Below, in pieces: positions 1 through 6,259 of a DNA stretch of 6,833 nt. The position numbers and the translations under genes are program-made. The notes below the pieces were generated by a model. That model searched no databases, was not told the DNA's origin, and saw only the letters and a program-made list of their open reading frames with translations. Positions within the stretch are counted from its first letter, which is position 1; each line of letters opens with the position of its first letter. The DNA is taken from the NCBI GenBank assembly GCA_030746455.1, contig JASLMQ010000926.1:1-6833 (forward strand). Reading direction: 5' to 3'. Source of the stretch: Candidatus Latescibacterota bacterium. GTDB lineage: Bacteria > Latescibacterota > UBA2968 > GCA-2709665.

Positions 1-889
1 CCTCCACCTCTGATCGAATCCCCTCGATCTCCTCGCGAGTGACGCTTCCCTCCTCGAGCAGTTGTTCCTCGAAGCGCAGGATGGGATCGCTGCCCTCTCT
101 TTGCCAGCCCTCGATCTCCTCCTTGGGCCGCTGGTCCGGAATGATGCCGCAGTGCGGCTCGACCCGGTAGGTCTTGGCCTCGACGAGGGTTGCTCCGCCG
201 CCATCCCTGGCGCGGGAGACAGCCTCGGTCACGGTGCGGTGGACGTCCAGCACGTCGTTACCGTCGCAGATGGCCCAGTCGATCCCGAACACCTCGGCGC
301 GCGGCGCGATGTCCTCGGTGGCGGTGCTCTTCTCTACGGGCGTTGTGGCGGCCCAGCGGTTGTTCTCGCACAGATAGATGACGGGGAGCTTCCAGAGCGA
401 CGCCATGTTGAGGCACTCGTAGAGAACGCCCTGGTTCGAGCCGCCCTCGCTGAAGAAGCAGATCGTCACCTGGTCGGTGCCGCGGTACCGGGCAGAGAAC
501 GCCGCGCCCGTAGCGATGCCGATGCCTCCCGCGACGATGCCGTTTCCCCCGAGGAAGCCCTTGGCGATGTCGAACTGGTGCATGGAGCCGCCGCGACCGT
601 GCGACAGCCCCGTTTCGCGACCCATCATCTCGGCCATCGTGCGTGGGAGGTCGAACACCTTGGCGATGCAGTGGCCGTGCGGCCGGTGCGTGCTGGTGAC
701 GTAGTCGTCGTCGCGAAGGGCCGAGCACGCACCGACGGCGACCGCCTCCTGGCCGATGTAGAGATGGATGGCACCCGTGATCTCGTCGGCGCGGTAGAGG
801 CGCTTGACCTCCTCCTCGAACCGGCGGATGCAGACCATCCGCCTGAGCATGGCGTGCTTCAGTTCCTGGTCTATAGGCGTCTCCGACAC
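1..889 (-). CDS. 2-oxoacid dehydrogenase E1 component, alpha subunit (pyruvate / branched-chain / acetoin type), 3' end cut by window
   Basis: This is the thiamine-diphosphate-dependent alpha subunit of an E1 enzyme that decarboxylates a 2-oxoacid (or cleaves acetoin) and passes the acyl group to an E2 lipoyl protein. The 296 visible residues show the family landmarks in order: IHLYIGQEA (41-49), THRPHGH (67-73), GRGGSMHQFD (98-107), GFLGGNGIV (111-119), NQGVLYE (152-158) and CENNRWA (174-180), with the late conserved His at 246 in YRVEPH. The ThDP/Mg motif normally reads GDGA but here reads SEGG (147-150), so Glu replaces the Mg-binding Asp. The start is GTG at 889, behind GAGGAG with a 5-nt spacer. 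No stop occurs before the left edge, so about 30-60 residues are probably missing. The beta-subunit gene, usually next, would lie outside the window. Substrate cannot be assigned: pyruvate, branched-chain 2-oxoacids and acetoin all remain possible. Confidence 0.93.
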   Translation of the reverse strand, partial: MSETPIDQELKHAMLRRMVCIRRFEEEVKRLYRADEITGAIHLYIGQEAVAVGACSALRDDDYVTSTHRPHGHCIAKVFDLPRTMAEMMGRETGLSHGRGGSMHQFDIAKGFLGGNGIVAGGIGIATGAAFSARYRGTDQVTICFFSEGGSNQGVLYECLNMASLWKLPVIYLCENNRWAATTPVEKSTATEDIAPRAEVFGIDWAICDGNDVLDVHRTVTEAVSRARDGGGATLVEAKTYRVEPHCGIIPDQRPKEEIEGWQREGSDPILRFEEQLLEEGSVTREEIEGIRSEVE

Positions 890-894
890 GATAT

Positions 895-900
895 CTCCTC
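895..900 (-). promoter_or_regulatory. Ribosome binding site that fixes a GTG start
   Basis: GAGGAG on the minus strand lies 5 nt before GTG at 889. No ATG gives a better match to the family N-terminus: the next in-frame Met codons (residues 14 and 18) lie inside the conserved first helix and lack such a site. The site supports a GTG start for the E1 alpha gene. Confidence 0.75.
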
Positions 901-907
901 TGCTTGG

Positions 908-935
908 ATAGTATGGTTGGTGCCTACGCTGTCAC
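908..935 (-). promoter_or_regulatory. Possible sigma70-type promoter before the E1 alpha gene
   Basis: In the 69-bp gap between the second URO-D-fold gene and the E1 alpha gene, the minus strand reads GTGACA (930-935, 5 of 6 to TTGACA), a 16-bp spacer, then TACTAT (908-913, 4 of 6 to TATAAT). A transcript from it would have a leader of only about 10-12 nt, leaving the GAGGAG site at its very 5' end. The match is moderate and such matches occur by chance. The gap is nonetheless the second longest here, so an internal promoter separating the E1 genes from the upstream operon is plausible but unproven. Confidence 0.22.
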
Positions 936-958
936 GTCGAAGATTGCGGCCCGGCGTC

Positions 959-1999
959 CTACTCGCCAAGGACGGCCGCGGCGGCTTGGCGCGCGGCGCT
1001 TAGCATGGCCTCGACGTTCTCTTCCGGCGTGGTCTCCATGATGCCCTCGCCGGTATTGAACACATAGCCCCCGTCGGGGAGATTCTCGCGCACCATGGCC
1101 GACGCCGCGTCGGCGACCTCCTGCGGTTCGGCGTCGCGCAGGGGCTTCGGGTCGAAATTGCCCATGACGCACTTCTTCGCGTCGAGCTCGCGACGGACCT
1201 CGGCGACGCTGGGACCTTCGCCGAGGTTCACGGCGCTCGCCGGCATCTGGACCTGCCACTTGATGTGGGGGACGGAGATCTCGGCGCTGTGGTAGATGAT
1301 CAGGCCGCCAGCCTTCACCAGCGCGTCGGCGACTGCGCAGGCAGGCTCGAAGGCGAAGTCGGCGTAGTGCTCGACGCGGAGAAAGTTCGATGCTGCGACG
1401 CAGTCGCCCAGCCACAGGACGTCCGCCCCGGCCTCGAGCTGGGCGGCGCCGAACGCGATCTGGTGATCGATGAAGAACGTCATGTTGTCGCGCACGAGGT
1501 CCGGATCCTCCAGCAGGGCGATCAGGAACGGGTCGATGCCGTAGATCAGGCCCAGTGTGGAGAACGGGGCTGCGATGCGGCCCACGACGCAGACGGTGTC
1601 TCCCAGCTCTTGTTTGATCCGACGGATCATCTCCAGGTGGATCGGCAGACGCATCTCTTTGTTCGCGTCCGGGATACGGAATCGGTTGAGCGTGTCCCGG
1701 TCCATGGGCAGGTACTGCGTGGGCATGGTCGGCCGGTCCTCGACATCGGACATCTGGAGGCCCAGGGGCTCGAACTCGATGTAGTCGTCGGGGAACACCA
1801 TGGCCCAATCGTAGCCCGAGCGTCCGACCGTCTCGATCAGGCCCTTGACGGTCTTGTCGATGTCGAGCCTCGCCTCACGCTGGGTGACACCTGAAACGCG
1901 CATGTCGAACTCGAGGCCCAGCGCGAAAAGCGGCATGCGCGAGGGAGTCTGGAGCTCGCAGCACTTCCTGAAGTCGTCGACTGCGCCTGGATAGGCCAT
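959..1999 (-). CDS. URO-D/MtaA-superfamily protein (uroporphyrinogen decarboxylase fold), copy 2
   Basis: This 346-residue protein has the TIM-barrel fold shared by uroporphyrinogen decarboxylase (HemE) and the cobalamin-linked methyltransferases MtaA, MtbA and CmuA. Recognisable stretches are the N-terminal SRMPLFALGLEFD (20-32), LEAGADVLWLGD (188-199), the barrel His in IIYHSAE (234-240), CVMGNFDP (277-284) and NTGEGI (315-320). It lacks the HemE N-terminal substrate motif (RQAGRY type), so a haem role is unlikely. It also lacks the His-x-Cys...Cys zinc site of MtaA/MtbA: the equivalent positions read H237-S-A239 with E240 next, and E318. H237 with E240 or E318 could form a different metal site. 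I chose ATG 1999 because GAGGAG precedes it by 6 nt; an upstream in-frame ATG at 2044 would overlap the previous gene and has no such support. The start is 10 bp after the previous stop, implying translational coupling. Substrate unknown; a methyltransferase or decarboxylase is possible. Confidence 0.9.
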   Translation of the reverse strand: MAYPGAVDDFRKCCELQTPSRMPLFALGLEFDMRVSGVTQREARLDIDKTVKGLIETVGRSGYDWAMVFPDDYIEFEPLGLQMSDVEDRPTMPTQYLPMDRDTLNRFRIPDANKEMRLPIHLEMIRRIKQELGDTVCVVGRIAAPFSTLGLIYGIDPFLIALLEDPDLVRDNMTFFIDHQIAFGAAQLEAGADVLWLGDCVAASNFLRVEHYADFAFEPACAVADALVKAGGLIIYHSAEISVPHIKWQVQMPASAVNLGEGPSVAEVRRELDAKKCVMGNFDPKPLRDAEPQEVADAASAMVRENLPDGGYVFNTGEGIMETTPEENVEAMLSAARQAAAAVLGE

Positions 2000-2005
2000 T
2001 GCACT

Positions 2006-2011
2006 CTCCTC
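2006..2011 (-). promoter_or_regulatory. Ribosome binding site overlapping the preceding stop codon
   Basis: GAGGAG lies 6 nt before ATG 1999, and its first bases are part of the TGA stop (2012-2010) of the upstream URO-D-fold gene, in the string TGAGGAG. It decides the start at 1999 over the in-frame ATG at 2044 and suggests that translation of the pair is coupled. Confidence 0.75.
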
Positions 2012-3092
2012 AGTCGCCGATGTCGGCGAGAAGCGAGTCGGCATCGATGGGGTGGGTGCCGAACGCCTGGGTAGTGCGGATCATGGCCAGGAAGTTCTCG
2101 GGTCTGACCGATGCCGCGATGGTGTTGGCCGACGACATGATGTGCGGCCCGACGGCCGACACCGTGGCCAGGGCGCGCTTGGTGGCGCGAACCACCTCGT
2201 CTTCCGATCCTCGCGACAGCAGATCGACGTCGATGTTGCCCATCACGGTGATCTTGCCGGGATAGCGGTTCAACACGCCGTCGAGTTCCATGCCCGGCAC
2301 GGGCTCCAACGGACCAAGGCAGTCCAGCCCCGTGTCGACCAACCCGTCCATTATCTTGCGGATGTCGCCGTCGGTGTGCTTGATGACGTATCCCCCAGCC
2401 TTCTTGATCGCGGCGACGACCTGCGCGTCGCCGGGGAGAATGATCTCCTCGAACTGCCTCGGCGACATCATCGGGCCGTTCTTGTCGGAGTAGTCGTCGC
2501 CGAGGAGGCAGAGGTCGGCTCCTGACCGGATCGCTTCGGGGAGCAGCTCGGCGTAGTAGTCGGCACCCACCCGCATCAGGTCCTCGACGAAGTCTGGACG
2601 GAGTGCGAAATCCAGAAGCAAGTTCTCGAGCCCGCCGCGCAGGTACACTGCCGGGGCCCAGCCGGACTCGGCTACGACGGCAATCGCGCGCTCGCCATTG
2701 GGATACTGAGCCTTCAGCCGCCGAATCTTTTCGATGACGGGTGAGTCGGCCGGGTCCGGGGACGTGTACCGATCCAAGTCCTCGGTTGTCTCGATACGTG
2801 GCGGGCTCGTGGGCACCGGCACACCGGCTCCGTCCATGATCTGCAAGGCGCCCCACTTGTCGCGAAAGAGGGGGTGCCGGGCTTCACGGTCGACCCACTC
2901 GACCTCGTCTTCCCCATAGACCATCGTGGGAACGGTCACGATGTCCATGTCTAGATGGTCTACGAGCTCGTTCCAGGTGGCCCCGGGCAGTATGGCGCCG
3001 ACCACGCTGGGGTCGATCCACAGCTCGGCAAGGGGAACACGGTCGGGTTGACGGTGTTCCAGAACCGAGACGATCCTCTCGCGAGAGTTCAT
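2010..3092 (-). CDS. URO-D/MtaA-superfamily protein (uroporphyrinogen decarboxylase fold), copy 1
   Basis: This 360-residue protein opens with MNSRERIVSVLEHRQPDRVP, the typical start of MtaA-like members of the uroporphyrinogen decarboxylase superfamily. Further landmarks are SGADLCLLGDDY (190-201), KAGGYVIKHTDGD (231-243), ITVMGNIDVDLL (281-292) and a C-terminal RPENFLAMI (330-338). The haem-pathway HemE motif is absent. Corrinoid:thiol methyltransferases of this fold bind zinc through His-x-Cys and a later Cys; here the first motif is H239-T-D241 and the later position falls in a Ser/Ala/Asn stretch (320-323), so both cysteines are missing. Asp241 may take over as ligand. It resembles its downstream neighbour in fold and motif order but is clearly diverged, so the two are old paralogues or partner subunits rather than a recent duplication. 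ATG 3092 is preceded by an AGAGGGG-like site that overlaps the TGA of the sulfatase-fold gene 12 bp upstream. No corrinoid-protein gene is visible. Substrate unknown. Confidence 0.92.
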   Translation of the reverse strand: MNSRERIVSVLEHRQPDRVPLAELWIDPSVVGAILPGATWNELVDHLDMDIVTVPTMVYGEDEVEWVDREARHPLFRDKWGALQIMDGAGVPVPTSPPRIETTEDLDRYTSPDPADSPVIEKIRRLKAQYPNGERAIAVVAESGWAPAVYLRGGLENLLLDFALRPDFVEDLMRVGADYYAELLPEAIRSGADLCLLGDDYSDKNGPMMSPRQFEEIILPGDAQVVAAIKKAGGYVIKHTDGDIRKIMDGLVDTGLDCLGPLEPVPGMELDGVLNRYPGKITVMGNIDVDLLSRGSEDEVVRATKRALATVSAVGPHIMSSANTIAASVRPENFLAMIRTTQAFGTHPIDADSLLADIGD

Positions 3093-3104
3093 GGATCGCC
3101 CCTC

Positions 3105-4379
3105 TCAGCGGCACCGAGCCACGTAGGCCGCGAGCTTTGCCGACAGATCGGCGGCGACGCCTGAGTCAGTGTGGATTCGATTGCAGCGCTCACTGGGATC
3201 CTCTGTGAGGTTGTAGAGCTCCAGACATCGAGCCCCCCCGGGGGACTCCTCGTGTAGGATGAGCTTCCACTCTCTCGTTCGGACGCAGTAGATGCGCCGC
3301 TCGTCGCCGGGAAGCGCCTGCCAACCGGCAGGTGGGGTCTCTGCGTAGGCTTCCGCTCGGAACGTGTCGGTTTCTCCCCGGATGAGCGGGAGGAGCGACG
3401 ATCCGTCAACCGCCAGCGAGAGGTCCAGGCCCAGGAGGTCGAAGACCGTGGGCATGATGTCCACCTGTGAGACCTGATCCAGGATCACGCGGCCGGCGGG
3501 CAGCCGTCCAGGCGCGCGCATGATCAGGGGGACCCGGATGCATTCGTCGTAGAGCGTCCCCTTCAGGTTGCAGGAGGTGTGGCCGACATGGCCGCGCTCC
3601 AGCAGCTCTTCGCCGTGGTCGGACACGACGATGACGAGGGTCTCATCCAGAAGGCCCATCGCTTCGAGCTTGGCGATCCACCGTCCGACCAGGTCGTCGA
3701 AGACGCGCACCTCGCCATCGTAGAGTGCGCTCACGCCTGGCGCGTCGCCTGGCTCGAACTCGACGGTGGCGGTGCTGCGCTTGTGCGCATCGTCCCCCTC
3801 GCCGATCGCGTCCTCCTCGCCGGCCTCCATCGCCGATTGCACATCGGGCGGGTGGAGAATCATCCGCGTGCGGACGATCTCCAGCCTCTCGCGGGTATCT
3901 TCGTCAGGCTGGAAGTCGGCGTCCAGGAACGCTTCGTAGTACTCATTCGGCGGGTCGTAGGGGAGGTGCGTGGGATAGGGCTCGGCGAAGTAGAACCACG
4001 CCCCCTCTCGGTGGGCCTCCACATACGCATCGAAGTCGTTGCAGTCGCGTTCGAAGCCGAGGGGCGCCCAGCGCATCACGAGCTCGCCGTCGACGCGCAT
4101 GCCGTTCTCGGCAAGCAGGTGGAGCGGCGTGCGTCCCATGCCGTCCCTCATCCACCGCGCGTAGTCCTCGGAGGTCATCAGCCCGTGTGTTGCCGTGTCC
4201 TGGCCCGTGCAGATAGACACGACGGGCGGGAAGGTGTGCGCTGAAACCGCGATGCAGCTGGTGAACGACACGCCCTCGGCGGCCAGGCGGTCGCAATTCG
4301 GGGTGGTGTTCTTGTCGTAGCCGTAGCACCCCATGTGGCCCGGCCGGAGAGCATCGTTCATGATCACCAGGACATTCAT
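3105..4379 (-). CDS. Sulfatase-fold (alkaline phosphatase superfamily) hydrolase lacking the formylglycine Cys/Ser
   Basis: This 424-residue protein belongs to the sulfatase branch of the alkaline phosphatase superfamily. It begins with a metal-binding segment (MNDALRPGHMGCYGY, 7-21; D9 retained, Ala10 where classical sulfatases have a second Asp). The nucleophile region SAHTFPPVVSICTG follows (46-59), then THLPYDPP (137-144), the second metal motif VVSDHGE (251-257), KGTLYDECIRVPLI (273-286) and the C-terminal LELYNLTEDPSE (386-397). In classical sulfatases the nucleophile stretch is C/S-x-P-S-R, whose Cys or Ser becomes formylglycine; here it reads T49-F-P-P-V, so that modification is impossible. 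Thr can serve as nucleophile in other superfamily branches (LtaS, phosphodiesterases), so a phospho-ester or phosphonate substrate is as plausible as a sulfate ester. There is no signal peptide, so it should act in the cytoplasm. The start ATG 4379 follows GAGGGA with a 4-nt spacer, 23 bp after the aminotransferase stop. Although the frame stays open far upstream, those residues are a shadow of the aminotransferase gene. Confidence 0.9.
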   Translation of the reverse strand: MNVLVIMNDALRPGHMGCYGYDKNTTPNCDRLAAEGVSFTSCIAVSAHTFPPVVSICTGQDTATHGLMTSEDYARWMRDGMGRTPLHLLAENGMRVDGELVMRWAPLGFERDCNDFDAYVEAHREGAWFYFAEPYPTHLPYDPPNEYYEAFLDADFQPDEDTRERLEIVRTRMILHPPDVQSAMEAGEEDAIGEGDDAHKRSTATVEFEPGDAPGVSALYDGEVRVFDDLVGRWIAKLEAMGLLDETLVIVVSDHGEELLERGHVGHTSCNLKGTLYDECIRVPLIMRAPGRLPAGRVILDQVSQVDIMPTVFDLLGLDLSLAVDGSSLLPLIRGETDTFRAEAYAETPPAGWQALPGDERRIYCVRTREWKLILHEESPGGARCLELYNLTEDPSERCNRIHTDSGVAADLSAKLAAYVARCR

Positions 4380-4402
4380 CGCTTCCCTCGGGGACCTGGG
4401 TC

Positions 4403-5341
4403 CTAGGGCGACCGCCAGATGTTGCTCTTGCGCTTGTGGTACCGCCGAGCCTGCCCGATGACGTCGACGCCGACCCTCTCGCTCCACGCGGCGATGATAC
4501 TCTGAAACAGCGCTCCAGGGCAGGTCTTCATCTGCACGTGGTTGACGCGGTTGCACGGGAGCATGCAGTAGGAGGACGTGGTCCAGAATGCCTCCTCGGC
4601 GCTGTACACGTCGAGGAGACTTACATCGCGTTCGGCGACTGGGATTCCGAGGTCGGCGGCGATCTCGATCACCGTGCGTCGGCTGATGCCATCCAGGATA
4701 TTGCGCGTGGTGGGGGTGACAAGGCCGCCATCCTGCACGATGAAGAAGTTGGCGCCCGTTCCCTCGGTAACGAAGCCGTCGGTGTCGAGCAAGAGCGCGA
4801 ACGCCTTGGGGTCGCGGGCCCTGGCCTCGAGCTTGGCCTTGAAGTAGTGCAGGCGGTAGCGCGTCTTGCCGCGCGGGTCGACGACGCTGGGAGGCACATT
4901 CCGGACCGCAGGCACTTCCGCGGGAGTCCCTTTGCGATAGGATGGGTAGTACTCGTCGTAGGGTAATGGACTGACGTAGCAGATCACCGTCGGCCGGCCC
5001 CTGCGACGCGACTTCACCATGGGATGGGGGAATCCCGCTCCGGGCGTGACCTGCCAGCACAGCCAGCAGTCGTCTTCCTCGGCAAACCGGTCCAGGTTGG
5101 CCGTCAAGGTCTGGCGAACGATGCGACCCATCTCCCGCCTGGACACGAGCGGCTTCAGGCCCGTGTAGCGCATGCCCTGGTCCATCCGCTCCAGGTGGTC
5201 GTTCAGGCGATAGACCTCGTGTCGGAAGGTGCGCGCCGCCTCCATGAACACGGCGCTGTACATGAAGCCGATGTCCCAGATCGAGACCTTCGCCTCCTCC
5301 TCGGGAACCAGCTCTCCGTTCAGATAGATGAGCGACTTCAT
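4403..5341 (-). CDS. Class IV PLP-dependent aminotransferase (branched-chain / D-amino-acid transaminase-like)
   Basis: This 312-residue fold-type IV PLP enzyme should transfer an amino group between an amino acid and a 2-oxoacid in the cytoplasm. Visible features are an N-terminal LIYLNGELVPEEEAKVSIWD (4-23), L-N-D-H-L-E-R (46-52) typical of the family, the likely PLP lysine K159 in DPRGKTRYRLHY (155-166), the cofactor motif TEGTGANFF (192-200), the phosphate-cup segment ILDGISRRT (215-223) and TTSSYCMLP (254-262). The C-terminal tail (about 295-312) is rich in Arg and Lys. The start ATG 5341 overlaps the stop of the deacetylase-like gene as ATGA and follows AGGAGG with a 10-nt spacer; an earlier in-frame ATG at 5455 would lie inside that gene. 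Branched-chain aminotransferase, D-amino-acid transaminase and aminodeoxychorismate lyase share this fold. I favour an aminotransferase, and cannot tell L- from D-specificity. The E1 dehydrogenase gene downstream could use the 2-oxoacid it makes. Confidence 0.92.
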   Translation of the reverse strand: MKSLIYLNGELVPEEEAKVSIWDIGFMYSAVFMEAARTFRHEVYRLNDHLERMDQGMRYTGLKPLVSRREMGRIVRQTLTANLDRFAEEDDCWLCWQVTPGAGFPHPMVKSRRRGRPTVICYVSPLPYDEYYPSYRKGTPAEVPAVRNVPPSVVDPRGKTRYRLHYFKAKLEARARDPKAFALLLDTDGFVTEGTGANFFIVQDGGLVTPTTRNILDGISRRTVIEIAADLGIPVAERDVSLLDVYSAEEAFWTTSSYCMLPCNRVNHVQMKTCPGALFQSIIAAWSERVGVDVIGQARRYHKRKSNIWRSP

Positions 5342-6171
5342 CTCACCGTTCCCTCCTGCAGATCGAGGATATCGCGGGCCCAGATCGTGGTCAGATCCGC
5401 CAGACGCTCCAGAATCCGCTCGAACACGGAGAATTCGTCGGCCAGATGCATGCACAGTGGGTGGGCGAGGATGGTTGCGACGCCCCCCTGACGGTCTATG
5501 GCCAATGCCTGGTCGGTGACGAGTTCACCCCAATCTTCAATGGTGTACGACACGGCTCCGAAATCGTCGGCCCCGTAGCCCTTCCGGTTGGCCTCCTCAA
5601 CGTAGGACTCGGTTCGGTGCGCGTGGTAGAGGTGGTCGTGGTCGGGTACCGTGTTCATGGGATGGCTGACCAGCCCGTGCTCGATGTGCTTGGGCCATAC
5701 GGTGTCCGGCTCGACGTCGTCGGAGACCAATCGGAGGCCGTGCGAGGCGAGGAGCTCGTATGTGTTCGCGTCGACCTTGTAGCTGTGGGCGCGCCAAGAG
5801 ACGAGGTCGTATCCAAGGCGCTCGCGCACGACTTCGACGTTGCGTCGGATGTCCCAGTCCTGGTACCAACGCGGCCCATTCCACAGACCCGTCTGCTCCC
5901 CATAGGTGTCGAAGCACTCGCGGGGGAAGCGCGCGTTGAACATGTGCCCACCGACCTCGACCAGGGGATGTCTCACGGAGGGCTCGAGATCGGCCCATTC
6001 CTCGGTGAAGCACCTGCCGCAGACATACAGCGTAGACTTGACGTCATATCTCTCCAGGAGACGGAGGTATCGCTCCGTGATCCGGACCTCCGTGAGATCC
6101 GGATCCGAGATATGCTGCTGGTCGTTGGTCATGAGCGACGCGTGATGCACGTCGCCGGTCAGGCAGATCAT
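5338..6171 (-). CDS. Polysaccharide-deacetylase-like (NodB-fold) protein with altered metal site
   Basis: This 277-residue protein resembles carbohydrate esterase family 4 / NodB deacetylases, which remove acetyl groups from N-acetyl sugars. The N-terminal strand MICLTGDVHHASL (1-13) takes the place of TFDD. DVKSTLYVCGRC (43-54) matches the usual 'vkaTfFv.G' strand, LVEVGGHMFN (70-79) the second motif, SWRAHSYKVDANTYELLASHG (125-145) the Arg-containing third motif, and TILAHP (233-238) the final His motif. The metal triad is not standard: D7 is kept as possible base, but the next position is Val8 (followed by H9, H10), and the second His of H-x-x-x-H is Ala80. ATG 6171 is the only start in frame in the 86-bp gap; upstream TTG and GTG triplets are in other frames. 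Its Shine-Dalgarno is weak, which fits reading after the upstream gene. There is no signal peptide, arguing for a soluble, possibly non-cell-wall substrate. The stop overlaps the next start as ATGA. Confidence 0.82.
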   Translation of the reverse strand: MICLTGDVHHASLMTNDQQHISDPDLTEVRITERYLRLLERYDVKSTLYVCGRCFTEEWADLEPSVRHPLVEVGGHMFNARFPRECFDTYGEQTGLWNGPRWYQDWDIRRNVEVVRERLGYDLVSWRAHSYKVDANTYELLASHGLRLVSDDVEPDTVWPKHIEHGLVSHPMNTVPDHDHLYHAHRTESYVEEANRKGYGADDFGAVSYTIEDWGELVTDQALAIDRQGGVATILAHPLCMHLADEFSVFERILERLADLTTIWARDILDLQEGTVR

Positions 6172-6202
6172 TGGACGTGCCGTCTTTGGATCGCCACCTG
6201 GC

Positions 6203-6259
6203 GAGGGCGCTGAGACCCCGGTGCGAGTGCCACCGGCAAAGTTCTCAAAGAGCGCCCTC
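6203..6259 (-). repeat. Nested inverted repeat between the dipeptidase and deacetylase-like genes
   Basis: Three concentric inverted repeats are present. The outer arms are GAGGGCGCT (6203-6211) and AGCGCCCTC (6251-6259), a perfect 9-bp match. The middle arms are GAGA (6212-6215) and TCTC (6243-6246), with AAAG (6247-6250) bulged on one side. The inner arms are CCGGTG (6218-6223) and CACCGG (6231-6236) around a 7-nt loop. The outer stem takes in part of the dipeptidase stop codon. There is no T-run on either strand after the stem, so this is not a standard Rho-independent terminator. It may be an intercistronic RNA stem that affects mRNA stability or tunes translation of the weakly led deacetylase-like gene. 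Confidence 0.5.

Noticed and set aside
62..1003. A 313-codon open frame on the plus strand opposite the E1 alpha gene
   Set aside because: It runs antisense to a gene with clear family motifs, has no recognisable domain or ribosome site, and shows the Ala/Val/Arg/Asp-rich make-up typical of antisense frames in GC-rich coding DNA.
924..1808. A 294-codon minus-strand frame overlapping the second URO-D-fold gene
   Set aside because: It is a frame-shifted shadow, extremely rich in Arg, Pro and Gly; the overlapping frame carries the recognisable protein.
1837..2856. A 339-codon minus-strand frame across both URO-D-fold genes, which could suggest a fusion
   Set aside because: Most of it is an out-of-frame Arg-rich shadow of copy 1. 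Only its last stretch reads the true frame of copy 2. Both real genes have intact stops, starts and ribosome sites, so there is no fusion or frameshift.
959..3092. HemE, the haem-biosynthesis uroporphyrinogen decarboxylase
   Set aside because: Both proteins lack the N-terminal RQAGRY-type substrate motif, and no other haem gene is nearby.
4387..4405. Small inverted repeat GGACC-CA-GGTCC between aminotransferase and sulfatase-fold genes as a terminator
   Set aside because: The stem is only 4-5 bp with a very tight loop and no T-run, and the downstream gene follows at once with a good ribosome site, so termination here is unlikely.
4380..5060. N-terminal extension of the sulfatase-fold protein by about 227 residues
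   Set aside because: The frame is open upstream but lies out of frame within the aminotransferase gene and has no domain-like sequence; ATG 4379 has a ribosome site and matches the family start exactly.
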